Below are positions 52,114 through 62,613 of a stretch of DNA of 64,000 nucleotides, in pieces. The stretch lies in NCBI GenBank assembly GCA_916613615.1, contig OU744721.1, positions 82,093,060-82,157,059 of the forward strand. Reading direction: 5' to 3'. Numbering within the stretch: position 1 is the stretch's first letter; the number at the start of each line of letters is the position of its first letter. The translations under genes and the position numbers were made by a program. This DNA is from Steromphala cineraria. Its lineage: Eukaryota > Mollusca > Gastropoda > Trochida > Trochidae. The notes below the pieces were generated by a model. The model was not told where the DNA came from. It searched no databases and saw nothing but the letters and a program-made list of their open reading frames with translations.

Positions 52114-53450
52114 AGAAGAGAAGGGGAAAGTTAGGCTACATATAGCTGTGCCTGTGACACGCGATCGCTACAACCATTGTTTATAGTTTTCAACGGCATT
52201 TTCATTCCCCGCTCATTTGATAAGGCAAGGACTTCTCCAGCAAATTTGAAAATATTCATTCTTTTTAAAACCATAGCCTTACATCACGACTAGACGGTGA
52301 ATACCGTGAGATGACGCCTGTGGGAAATAGATCCACTCGGCAGCGCTGTGTATGAGCCACGTGAGGACAGATTCAACAACACAAAACAAATGTGCAGGTC
52401 ACTCCCCGTGATTTTAATTTTTCCATATTTTCTTTACCTTTCACGTTCGCCATATTGTATGTCCCCTGAGTATAATTCAAACCCGATGTTCGGGGAGTAT
52501 ATTTTATATACAGGTTACCCCCATCATGGGAGACACCGGTAGATACGACCTCGTGCTTACAGTGTGAGACTGGGAGGGGGTATAGGCCTATAGATGCTCG
52601 GACGTGTTATTTCTTTATCGTTTTGAAATAAATAAAATACGCCACTCAGTAAACAATCTAATGACACACATATTTTGTTACATTTCCACTCGGAAAACAC
52701 ACAAATAAAAAAGCTCAGAATGTTATGTGTCCAGTGTATACCCAGGCCCGAATCCCACCGATCCTAGTGTAGACAGACAGAGAGCATCAGCGTTTTTTCT
52801 TTCTCTCCAAACACGGGCCATGAGTTACAAATTAAACTTTTTTCTTAACATAAAGCAAAAACACTAAACAGGAGTTACTTTAACTCGGGTGTGTAGTATT
52901 ATCGATGTGATTAGAACGTTATACTGCTCAAGAAATATACATGCATGTAGAGGCCCGAGTCTGTAATGGCGACTGCCGAGTGAGACGTGTTTCATTGTCT
53001 GTGTTTGAAGAGTTATAAACGTCATAATATCCACAAAATTACCCATCTTAGCACATTATTTTATGCATTAATGTTTTGGCGACAATTTGCAAGGATTTTA
53101 TAAGTTGAAAATTGATGCGCGTTGTTGTAGATGGCATTTGAAACTTAAGAATGGTGATTTCATAAGTGAGTGGTCTCGTCTGTTTTAATCACAAAATATT
53201 TATTTTCTTTCAAAGGTAATATTATCTGGTATGGATGTGTAGGTAAATGATTTTTCTATCCATCACAATAGACATATTGCTTGTAAAGCGTCGCTAAAGA
53301 GCGCAAAGCAACTTTTAAGTACATTAGAAAACACACACAAATGCACACTCTCATATCTGACTGGAGAGGGGTAGGTGGCTTTCTTCGACGTCCGCACTCA
53401 GGCCTCTAAGCAGCGCACGGCTGACCAGCGGTCATTCGCTCGCTGTAGCT
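52114..53450. other. Spacer B of haplotype C with stranded H1 promoter
   Basis: About twenty substitutions and one added T against central units, nearly all shared with the U17 spacer B (61227-62613). It retains the H1 box (53329-53335) and Inr (53432-53437), but the following H1 leader is replaced by the LINE, so this promoter now reads into the 3' end of an antisense LINE. Confidence 0.8.
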
Positions 53451-53464
53451 CACACTCGCAAGTT
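53451..53464. repeat. LINE target-site duplication, left copy
   Basis: CACACTCGCAAGTT, matching 59382-59395. The last two T could equally belong to the tail, so the duplication is 12-14 bp. The uninterrupted site is seen in every other unit (for example 2971-2984). Confidence 0.95.
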
Positions 53465-53618
53465 TTTTTGTTTTTTTTTTTTATTTTTTATTTGTTCCCA
53501 GTATTATAAACATTTCAGCAATACATGCATACATAATAGAATATAACAGATCAAACGGTTATGGGCAATCAATAAAGTAATCCTTAGGTACAGGGTTTGA
53601 ATCAAAATTAGTTAAGCC
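53465..53618 (-). other. LINE 3' UTR and A-rich tail
   Basis: 154 bp after the ORF2 stop. On the minus strand it ends in an A-rich tail interrupted by single T and C, with AATAAA at plus 53487-53492. The tail abuts the left target-site duplication. Confidence 0.85.
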
Positions 53619-56600
53619 TTAGTATTTGAATATTGGGAATAATGGACACCATTTGTCAACAAATTTATCAATTCTATTGTTTCTTCTGGATATGAATTTT
53701 TCAACGATGTAAATGTCTTTCAAAATCTTAAGAAAATTATGCAATTTTGGAAAAACTCTTTTTAAGGAACAGCTATAAATATATCTTTTAGCAGAAAATA
53801 TTATATGAATCAATAACGGGTTATTATTAGAGATACCAAACCAAACCAATAACTTTGTAATTTCAAAGACTTTTATGTTATTGATGATCCAATTTTCAAG
53901 ATCCATCCAGAAAGTATGGGTCACATTGCATTCCCAATATACATGACATAAAGACTCACATTCAACATTACAAAAAGTACATACTGCATTGTCAACAAGT
54001 TTCATTTTCAAGAGCTCTTTTTTAGTGTAAATGATCCTATGCAAGAACTTAAATTGAAAATCAAAAAGCTTCATATCTTTAAGATTCTCTCTACAGATAT
54101 CAAAAATATTGTGCCAGTTAAAACTTGTATCAGAAAATAAATTTTCCCATTTTTGGCAATTTTTAGGCTTAAGGTTCTCAGATAGAAGCTTATCGTAGAA
54201 AAGTCTTGAACCTTTCTTAACAGAGAAAAAATTTTTATGAAGAGAATATATTTCCAGATCCCTTGTGCCAATTCTATGTTGATTCCTTATTGTAATTTTC
54301 CATGCATTGGGTAAGATATACATTATATAATCAAGATCCATATATGTACCTCGTATATTAAACTTTGCCTTCAGTTCATCAAAAGACAGAAAACCATAAT
54401 GATTACAAAGATCTTTTAGTGCGAAAATTCCATTTTTTGCCCAGTGTTTAATATAATGATGTTGGTTTTTAAATTTATCATTCAACCATAAAGGCTGAGT
54501 TAAAATCTCATTGATATTATCATCCTCTATAGTATTCTTAGTACAATATGCTTTCCATGCCATTAATACATCTTTCCAAAAGGGGTTCTCAGTTTGAACA
54601 ATATCCTTAAAATTGGAGCCAAATTTTAGAACATCATCCAATGGAAAATTACAAGGATTACCTGGTTTTGCTTTTTGTAAATAGCGTTTGAGTGTGGATA
54701 ATTTCATTGCATTGATAAAAGTTCTAATATCAATCATGCGCAAGCCACCTTCTGTATAGTCTTTTTTTAATATGCTGCGTTTTATTTTGTCGGTTTTATC
54801 ATTCCAAATAAATCTGAAGAAAATCTTTTCAAGAGAGTTTATAAATTCTTCAGGGGGATTAGGTAAAGTATTGAAAATGTGAACTAATTTTGAAAGAGCT
54901 AATGTTTTAATTACTGTGATTTTCCCGATTAATGTCAAGTTTCTTTTTCTCCATGTTGCTAGTAGTCTGTTTATTTCTTCAAGTCTTTTCCTTGTATTGA
55001 TTACCCATAAATCATTCAAATCTGGTGTAAATCTAATGCCCAAAACTTCAAATTCATTTTGCTGCCATTCTATACTTAAGTCTTCACAAAGTACCTCTTT
55101 GCAACCAGCTTTTGAACCAATCCATATTGCCTTAGTTTTATCTATATTTATCTTTAAGCCTGACATATCATAAAAAGTGTTCAGTGTGTCTATAGCCGCA
55201 TATAAACTTTCTTCAGTGCCATCTAAAAATAATTCTGTGTCATCAGCATATTGGCCTAGCTTATATTCCTCATCATCAATTACAATACCTTTTATCTTTT
55301 CATTCTGCCTAATCATACAACCAAGGATTTCAGCCACAAAAAGGAATAAATATGGAGAAATTGGGTCCCCTTGTCTGCAACCCCGTTGATTTGGGAAGAA
55401 TTCAGAAAGATGGCCATTTTGAATTACACATGAAGATGTGTCATAAGTTAAGATATTAATCCAGCGTATAATGTCAGGACCAAAACCAAATTTTTTTTAA
55501 ACAGAATTGATAAAATCTTTTGAAACTGTATCAAATGCTTTTTCAAAATCTATCAAGATCAGTAGGCCTGAGATATTTCTTTTCTTAGTTTCAAAAATAA
55601 TATCATATAACAACCTAGTATTCTCACTTAATGTTCTTCCAGGAATAAAGCCTGTCTGATTGTCATGTATGAGAGAGTCAAGAGTGTTTTTCAGCCGATT
55701 AGAAATACATGCACTGATTATTTTATACAAGGCATTCAATAAAGTAATTGGTCTCCAATTCTTTATAAATGACCTGTTCTTATTAGCTTTAGGTATACAT
55801 GTGATAACACCTCTTTTCATGGTAAGAGACATTTTATTTTGGCTAGAAACATCCTTGATAAATCTAAAAATCCAAACTTTTAGTTCTTTCCAAAAGAATT
55901 TAAAGAAATCTATTGGGAATCCATCTAATCCAGGACTTTTGTTATTTTTCATTCCTTTTACTGCAAATGCTAATTCCATCATATCAATATCTTTTTCCAG
56001 ATTGTCTCTAAGTTGATCACTCAAAGTTGGAGTTATCACATGTTCAAGGCTATTAAAAGTTTCATTTTTACTTTCAGAAGAGTAAAGGTTTTTGTAAAAA
56101 TATCTTACTTCATTCAAAATAGAATTACTATCAGTAATTTCTTCATTTTTATCAGTCATAATCTTATTCATTGATTTATTGATATAATTTCTATTTTCCA
56201 AGTGACAAAAGTATCTGGTTGGTTTTTCTCCTTCCTCATACCATAGAATTCTATTTCTGAACTGCATTCTTCTTACCTCATCTTCTTTTATTTGTTGCAT
56301 TTCTAATTTAAGCTTTGAAAGGTCAGATAATAGTTCTTCATCAACAATTTGAAAGTCTTTTCTAATAGCATCTTCATGATCTCTTATCTTGATTTCCAAT
56401 TTAGTGGTTTTATCCTTATTTTTCTTCTTAAGATAAGAAGAAAAAGATATTGATTTACCCCGTACATTCATCAGAAAAGTTTCTAGGAATAAACTGTCAT
56501 CAATCTTAAGTTTGATATCAATATCCTTTGTCTCTTCATTTGATTCACTATCTGAGTAGACATCTATTGTCTCCCTTAAGACTGATCTGACTAAATCAGC

Positions 56601-57392
56601 ATATTCCGGCTGTAAGAGTAAAGAAGTGTTAAATTTCCAATAACCTTTCCCTCTATTCTGATTATTAGAGTTGGAAAAAGTAAAGCTGACAGCTGAGTGA
56701 TCTGTCTTATAACCGGGAATAATGTCGGAATCAAGAGAAAGATTGAATAAATCCTCTGAAATTAAGAAAAAATCTAGCCTCGATTGTTGCCTTGGGTTCC
56801 TTTTCCACCAAGTGTATTTTCTCAAATCAGGATGATATTCCCTCCAAATGTCTATAAGATTCAAAGATTCCAGTCTATCCAAAACAATATCTCTGGCTTT
56901 AGGATTATTAATGTTTTTGTAATTTTCTAAATCCTTTGATGGATCAAGCACTAAGTTCCAATCACCAACAATAGCTATGGATTAATTTTCAAAATTATAA
57001 ATGTTTTCAAATAATTTTACATAAAAATTTGGGTCATCAACATTTGGCCCATAAAGATTTGTAAGGGTAAATCTTTTGTCGTCTACAGTTATGTCAGCTA
57101 TAATGTAATTACCATTTTCATCAATAAGGGTCCTATGTATTTGAAAATCTATATCATTATTGAAAAGAATAGCTACCCCTCTGGAGTTGGATCTATAAGG
57201 AGCAATAATACTTTGTAAGCCCCACTGATTTTTCATTTTGTTAATGTCATCTTTGGCAACATGAATATCTTGTAAGCAAATAATAGAGTATAATTTTTTC
57301 CTAAATATATTCATAACTTCCTTTCTTTTGTGTGTATCGGCTAGTCCTCTGCAGTTAGCCGAAATCATTTTAATCTTTTTAGTCATATTCAT
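53619..57392 (-). pseudogene. LINE ORF2: endonuclease-reverse transcriptase, two nonsense codons
   Basis: One uninterrupted frame of 1,257 codons apart from TAA at plus 56982-56984 and 55497-55499; no frameshift. The N-terminal APE endonuclease has ISANCRGL, LQDIH (Asp where Glu is usual), NLYGPN, GDWN, RLDFF and TDHS. The reverse transcriptase has WRPITLLNALYKI, QTGFIPGR, motif A IDFEKAFD, motif B RQGDPISP and motif C YADD (plus 55239-55250). A C-X2-C-X8-H-X4-C zinc knuckle lies near plus 53928-53984. The first stop falls just before GDWN in the endonuclease, the second between RT motifs A and B, so neither fragment is a complete enzyme. Normally this protein nicks the target and copies the LINE RNA. 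The copy is probably dead in cis but young. Confidence 0.92.
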
Positions 57393-58417
57393 TTTTGGTA
57401 GATATAATTAAGTTTCGAAAAAAAATAAAAAATTTACTGGTCTCAAACTCAAAAGTTTCACTATTATTTCAAAGGCAAGAGTTGTGTTAAGTATAGGCTG
57501 ATAAAAAAAAATTTGAAGATCATGTGATTGTTGTATCAAAGAAAAATAAAACTGGGAACTTTTTTTTTGTAAATGAAAGAAAGAAAGAAGGGAGAAAAAT
57601 GAAATGAAGAGAAAACGGGGCATAGGTATGTCACAATGTCCCATTGGAAAAAGGTAGAAGGGGGAGAGGGTAGAAAAATAGAAAATAAAATAAAAGATAA
57701 GAAGTTAATAGATAAAAGAAAAAGAAGACCGATGGGGGTTCATAACCCACGCCTCCAACTCAGCCACTTCTCGGCAATAAGGCAACTTAAGTGCAATAAA
57801 CATTAAAAAAAAACAAGAAACTTTCTTTTTGATAAGGTAGATATTGTACTGGGGTTGAAAATAGTTTTTCTCATAACATTGTGCTGTGTTACAGTGTGTG
57901 AGCACACTTTCCGATAAAAGGCTGCTTGTTGTTATTGCATGAAATATATCTATAAAGAAACATATATTAATTGCAAAGTATACTGTGTATGTTAAAAATA
58001 TTGTACTCTACCTCGTTAGGTGTAGCATTATTGTTAGTTAACAGTCTTTAACCTTTTCAGCGGTACACTCAAAGCAAAACGAACATTATCTAGTTGTGAC
58101 TGTAAACATCCGGAATCGCATGCGCAATCGGTGATGGCTAAAAATAGCCGAGCACATGTTCATTGTTTATAAACAGTTCCTCACAGCGATCGCTTGAGTG
58201 CTACACTTATCACTGTTAACATGTAGTCAAAAAAAGTCATCAATAGTTCATAGTTGCGTACTCCATACTCACATTTTGTTATGTCCAATACTAGTTTGTT
58301 TTAGACCAATCTAAGAGTCCTCCTCAGAATAATCACAGAAACATAACTAAAACGAAAAAGAAAAGCGAACCAATTTAAAGTTCAAGTTCCACAAAAAGAA
58401 GAAAGTGCTCAGTTATT
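57393..58417 (-). other. LINE inter-ORF region, 1,025 bp
   Basis: Unusually long gap between the two ORFs. It has no long frame. On the minus strand its last 250 bp before ORF2 are pyrimidine-rich and AT-rich. Near plus 58108-58131 is a GC-rich island with CATCCGGAA (ETS-like) and GCATGCGCA (NRF1-like). No poly-A tract or duplication was seen that would show two separate insertions. Confidence 0.6.
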
Positions 58418-59314
58418 TTAGGGATTCTCGTCGATTGCGATGTTCTTCCAGTTGTCCTGGGGATTCTTCCTGATCTGAAGGTAGATATCAACCCCCCTCT
58501 CTTGAATCCGAGTCTGTACCTTATGAGATTTGCGAAGTTCAAATGCCCTGTTCGCTAGTCTGCCTCTCTGTTTCTTGAGTACGACGGGTAGGTCAGTACG
58601 CACTGTTATTCTTTTCGGTTTTAGAATGGCCCATCCTTTCATTGCAGCGTTGAAAACAGCTTGTCTATCACTGAATCTAACAAATTTGATGACCACTGGT
58701 TTAGGCATGTTGGCTCTGAAGTTAGTTGGATCAGTGCTGGTTCTAGGCAAGCGGTGAACGTTGACGAATTGCATGTGTTCAGCCTCCGTCACTCCAAGTA
58801 AAGATATGAGTTCTCTGATGGACTCTTCGGGGTCTCGACCATCAGGAATTCCGTAGACCAAAAGATTGTTTTTTCGTGAATATAGTTCTTGAAGCACAAA
58901 TCTATTTTCAAAATCTCTCTTCGTGTCTGAAAGTGCCTGTCTTAATTTCTCTATTTCGCTAGCGTTGGTCTCTATCTGTTCCGCATTATGTTTAACGGAC
59001 TCAAGAATGTCGCTAGTTTCATCGTGTAAGTCTTTTATTTCCCGAGTTATTATATCGACTCTACTCACAATCTGCTCGGTTTGAGCGTTGAGCGCTTGAA
59101 GAATAAAGGCCCTGATATCGGGAGCCACACTGTCCAAGTCCGCCGTGGTGGTAATGGCTGCCGGCGTGGTCCTTTCACTTGCGGCCTTGCCAGGTGTTTT
59201 CTCTGCGTTTGTACGGGCTCTAGTCTGTATTATTTCTTCGCCATTGGTGGGGACATTAGGTTCATTATTCTGCTTACCCCTGTTTCCTTTCTTGGCAGAC
59301 ATATTCGTGTTCAT
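58418..59314 (-). CDS. LINE ORF1, L1-type RNA-binding protein, 298 aa
   Basis: Intact frame from ATG at 59314. Residues 1-60 are polar and low in complexity. About 75-145 form heptad-rich helix, likely a coiled coil for trimerisation. About 148-235 look like an RRM, starting RKNNLLVYGIPD and containing VVIKFVRFSDRQAVFNA. About 236-298 resemble the L1 C-terminal domain (ITVRTDLP, RGRLANRAFELRK, YLQIRK). In L1 elements this protein coats the RNA and acts as a nucleic-acid chaperone. A second ATG at codon 5 is an alternative start. It lies upstream of ORF2 in the same element. Confidence 0.9.
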   Translation of the reverse strand: MNTNMSAKKGNRGKQNNEPNVPTNGEEIIQTRARTNAEKTPGKAASERTTPAAITTTADLDSVAPDIRAFILQALNAQTEQIVSRVDIITREIKDLHDETSDILESVKHNAEQIETNASEIEKLRQALSDTKRDFENRFVLQELYSRKNNLLVYGIPDGRDPEESIRELISLLGVTEAEHMQFVNVHRLPRTSTDPTNFRANMPKPVVIKFVRFSDRQAVFNAAMKGWAILKPKRITVRTDLPVVLKKQRGRLANRAFELRKSHKVQTRIQERGVDIYLQIRKNPQDNWKNIAIDENP

Positions 59315-59381
59315 ATAGGCTGAGTTGGGGAGAGCGAGTTACATGCGTCCACTCATGCAGACAGCGCCACCGGAAGTCCTA
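59315..59381 (-). promoter_or_regulatory. LINE 5' UTR, probable internal promoter with ETS site
   Basis: 67 bp. Its first bases on the minus strand are AGGACTTCCGGTGGCGCTGT, containing a perfect ETS motif (ACCGGAAGT on the plus strand, 59369-59377). A factor site at the extreme 5' end suits a LINE promoter that starts at its own first base. Because ETS promoters are often bidirectional, it could also fire into the U17 H1 gene, 50 bp away. Function is inference. Confidence 0.45.
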
Positions 59382-59395
59382 CACACTCGCAAGTT
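59382..59395. repeat. LINE target-site duplication, right copy
   Basis: CACACTCGCAAGTT, continuing directly into the normal H1 leader. It keeps the DPE-like AGTTG (59392-59396) but has lost the Inr and H1 box to the other side of the LINE. Confidence 0.95.
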
Positions 59396-59431
59396 GACTC
59401 CCGCTGTCTCCTGACTCTACACAAGACGACC

Positions 59432-60004
59432 ATGGCCGATACTGCTGCTCCCGCACCCGTGAAGACCCCCAAGAAGAAGACTGTCTCCAAACCCAAGAAG
59501 GTGGCATCCCATCCAACCTACCTCGAGATGGTACAGAAAGCTGTTGCCGCATTGAAGGAGAGGGGCGGCTCTTCACGTCAGGCTCTTCTCAAGTACATCA
59601 TGAGCAACTACAAAGTTGGTGAAAACTCAACTGCTATCAACGCCCGTCTCAAGACTGCCCTGAGAAATGGAGTGAAGAACGGCGCCTTGAAACAGTCTAA
59701 GGGAACTGGTGCTGCTGGCTCCTTCCGCTTGGGTGAGGTGAAGAAAGCTGACAAACCAAAGAAAGCTAAGGCCGCTGCTAAGCCAAAGAAAGCAGCAAAG
59801 TCACCTAAGAAAGTGAAGAAGCCCACCGCCGCCAAGAAACCCAAGACTGCTGCCAAGAAAGCTGCCAAGTCTCCAAAGAAGGTGAAGGCTGCCGCCAAGC
59901 CCATGAAGGTGAAAACCCCAAAGAAAGCAAAGACTGCTGCCGCCAAGCCCAAGAAGGTGAAAACCCCAAAGAAGAAGGCCGCCGCCAAGCCAAAGAAGGC
60001 ATAA
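59432..60004 (+). CDS. H1: Linker histone H1, K158M, promoter displaced by LINE (U17)
   Basis: Intact 190-codon gene and the only one with a changed protein: ATG for AAG at 59903-59905, Lys158 to Met in the C-terminal tail, within the first copy of the 16-residue duplication. The last codon is GCA. Only 50 bp of original leader remains; the H1 box and Inr lie 5.9 kb upstream beyond the LINE. It may be silent, driven by the LINE 5' end, or maintained by gene conversion. The stem-loop is normal. Confidence 0.95.
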   Translation: MADTAAPAPVKTPKKKTVSKPKKVASHPTYLEMVQKAVAALKERGGSSRQALLKYIMSNYKVGENSTAINARLKTALRNGVKNGALKQSKGTGAAGSFRLGEVKKADKPKKAKAAAKPKKAAKSPKKVKKPTAAKKPKTAAKKAAKSPKKVKAAAKPMKVKTPKKAKTAAAKPKKVKTPKKKAAAKPKKA

Positions 60005-61108
60005 GTTGCTGGACATCTCCCACACTTTTGTGGTAAAAAGGCCCTTTTCAGGGCCATACAAATATCAAAAAAGAAAATTTTTACAATGCACGATTTCAGT
60101 CCGTTTGAGGGAAGATAATAGAGCAAACAAATAAAGATATCAAGATCATCATCCCCTCAACCCACCCCACCCAAGCTCAAACCCCTTACCCCTCAGTCTC
60201 ACGTCATTCTCCTTAGCTTAAGCCCACTCCCCCGTCTACTCACCATCCCCTCCCTTCTCATCAATCAACGGATCCTGCTAGAATAATTTGGTCACTTTGA
60301 AAATCACAAAATACATGATTCAGTCCATGTGTAATTATTTTGATTGAAAATATGAATTATTCACATTCTTGCATACGGTCACCTAAGCAATCAATCTCTC
60401 CCGAAACCCCTTCTTTTATAATCTACTTCACAGAAAACACTAAACATTCTAAGTAGATGTTCAATATGATAATATTTTCAAAACACCAATTAAATCAATA
60501 AACCCCGTCATTAGATAAGTAAACACCTTTAAATACACTGTATTGATTGTAGGTAGAAATTATATGATATCCGATTCCTTGTCACTAACGATGTGTTTTC
60601 ACTCAACAATTAGCATGTTCCCGACTGCCATCAAGGCTTGAGGAGTTACTTGCCCTTATCAAAGCACAGCTATAACCAACTCGTCAGAGGGGGAGATGTG
60701 TTCATGTAATCATATATTTGAACTTTTCGACTTTTGAGTAGAGTGAACATGTTACAGATGATAGATTATGTAAATGAAGAGTTTGTTCACTAGACAAAGA
60801 ACATAATTGACCATTAATAATGCCTACATTTTGATGAGATAGTTTGTTATGACAATAAATGAAAAGCTGTTAACTGATTTAAGTATGGGAACATCGAGTG
60901 AGGTGAAGTGAGAAAAGGAGAATAATTCTGATGGCAGTTTGTGAGTTGAGATGACATAGAGGGATTTTTGGGGAGAGATTCTTTGTGAATGTGTTGGTGT
61001 TATTTTGAAATTAGATGCGTTTGGTGATATACAAATGTGTGAAATAAAAGTTTGGACTGAATGTTACAAAAACAATGCAATGAAGAAATAGGAGAGGAAA
61101 AAGTGAAT
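60005..61108. other. Spacer A of U17, haplotype C
   Basis: 1,104 bp. It carries five of the six haplotype-B bases (60506-60592), the three-base ATT loss shared with U0, and further private changes such as CACCATCCCC, TTCACAGAAAAC and CATTCTAAGTAGATG. The C-rich tract reads CACCCAAGC, weakening one C run. No gene seen. Confidence 0.8.
60040..60055 (+). terminator. Histone 3' stem-loop (U17)
   Basis: Unchanged stem-loop; the base before the flanking A run differs (GGTAAAAAGG), which leaves the stem intact. Confidence 0.96.
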
Positions 61109-61226
61109 GCCTACAGCACCCGGTGTTCCCAGGCGGTCACCCATCCAAGTACTATCCGGGCCCGACGTTGCTTAACTTCGGTGATCGGACGAGAACCGGT
61201 GTTTTCAACGTGGTATGGCCGTAGGC
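61109..61226 (-). rRNA. 5S: 5S ribosomal RNA (U17)
   Basis: Standard gene with haplotype-C flanks and T5 terminator. The full internal promoter is conserved despite divergence of the surrounding spacers, as expected under selection. Confidence 0.98.
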
Positions 61227-62613
61227 AGAAGAGAAGGGGAAAGTTAGGCTACATATAGCTGTGCCTGTGACACGCGATCGCTACAACCATTGTTTATAGT
61301 TTTCAACGGCATTTTCATTCCCCGCTCATTTGATAAGGCAAGGACTTCTCCAGCAAATTTGAAAATATTCATTCTTTTTAAAACCATAGCCTTACATCAC
61401 GACTAGACGGTGAATACCGTGAGATGACGCCTGTGGGAAATAGATCCACTCGGCAGCGCTGTGTATGAGCCACGTGAGGACAGATTCAACAACACAAAAC
61501 AAATGTGCAGGTCACTCCCCGTGATTTTAATTTTTCCATATTTTCTTTACCTTTCACGTTCGCCATATTGTATGTCCCCTGAGTATAATTCAAACCCGAT
61601 GTTCGGGGAGTATATTTTATATACAGGTTACCCCCATCATGGGAGACACCGGTAGATACGACCTCGTGCTTACAGTGTGAGACTGGGAGGGGGTATAGGC
61701 CTATAGATGCTCGGACGTGTTATTTCTTTATCGTTTTGAAATAAATAAAATACGCCACTCAGTAAACAATCTAATGACACACATATTTTGTTACATTTCC
61801 ACTCGGAAAACACACAAATAAAAAAGCTCAGAATGTTATGTGTCCAGTGTATACCCAGGCCCGAATCCCACCGATCCTAGTGTAGACAGACAGAGAGCAT
61901 CAGCGTTTTTTCTTTCTCTCCAAACACGGGCCATGAGTTACAAATTAAACTTTTTTCTTAACATAAAGCAAAAACACTAAACAGGAGTTACTTTAACTCG
62001 GGTGTGTAGTATTATCGATGTGATTAGAACGTTATACTGCTCAAGAAATATACATGCATGTAGAGGCCCGAGTCTGTAATGGCGACTGCCGAGTGAGACG
62101 TGTTTCATTGTCTGTGTTTGAAGAGTTATAAACGTCATAATATCCACAAAATTACCCATCTTAGCACATTATTTTATGCATTAATGTTTTGGCGACAATT
62201 TGCAAGGATTTTATAAGTTGAAAATTGATGCGCGTTGTTGTAGATGGCATTTGAAACTTAAGAATGGTGATTTCATAAGTGAGTGGTCTCGTCTGTTTTA
62301 ATCACAAAATATTTATTTTCTTTCAAAGGTAATATTATCTGGTATGGATGTGTAGGTAAATGATTTTTCTATCCATCACAATAGACATATTGCTTGTAAA
62401 GCGTCGCTAAAGAGCGCAAAGCAACTTTTAAGTACATTAGAAAACACACACAAATGCACACTCTCATATCTGACTGGAGAGGGGTAGGTGGCTTTCTTCG
62501 ACGTCCGCACTCAGGCCTCTAAGCAGCGCACGGCTGACCAGCGGTCATTCGCTCGCTGTAGCTCACACTCGCAAGTTGACTCCCGCTGTCTCCTGACTCT
62601 ACACAAGACGACC
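61227..62613. other. Spacer B of U17, haplotype C
   Basis: 1,387 bp, matching 52114-53450 plus the intact leader. It holds the 60-codon minus-strand frame (61977-62159) and the complete promoter of the U18 H1 gene (H1 box 62442-62448, Inr 62545-62550, DPE 62574-62578). It serves as the empty-site reference for the LINE. Confidence 0.8.

Larger units (their letters stand above)
1..53464. repeat. Tandem H1-5S rRNA array, left part (U0 to U16)
   Basis: Head-to-tail repeat in which stop codons of successive H1 genes lie 3,184 bp apart (3593, 6777, 9961, then 12680, 15864 and so on to 50888). Exceptions are U0 to U1 (3,181 bp, ATT missing near 1084) and U3 to U4 (2,719 bp). Each unit reads: H1 (+), stem-loop, spacer A, 5S (-), spacer B with the H1 promoter. 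By eye, units are nearly identical, with scattered single-base differences. The left edge of the window cuts the U0 H1 gene. Confidence 0.98.
53465..59381 (-). mobile_element. Full-length LINE, L1/Tx1-type, inserted in H1 leader
   Basis: About 5.92 kb, reading right to left: short 5' UTR, ORF1 (58418-59314), 1,025-bp inter-ORF region, ORF2 (53619-57392, two nonsense codons), 3' UTR and A-rich tail with AATAAA. The length plus one duplication, 5,931 bp, accounts for the extra spacing between the U16 and U17 H1 genes after one added base in haplotype C. The target-site duplication, tail and unbroken 5' end show complete target-primed insertion. An APE-type endonuclease with an L1-like ORF1 places it near L1/Tx1; the exact clade needs a tree. 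It is AT-rich compared with the H1 genes. Confidence 0.93.

Noticed and set aside
1..53464. CRISPR-like or satellite interpretation of the regular repeat
   Set aside because: The repeat unit is 3.2 kb, has no spacer variation of the CRISPR kind, and contains two recognisable eukaryotic genes.
55497..55499. Programmed recoding of the in-frame stops of LINE ORF2
   Set aside because: Both are TAA, sit in unrelated contexts without a slippery site or obvious downstream structure, and the frame simply continues. Nonsense mutation or sequencing error is simpler.
57705..57905. 66-codon minus-strand frame in the LINE inter-ORF region
   Set aside because: It lies in low-complexity AT-rich sequence with no recognisable domain; length is expected by chance.
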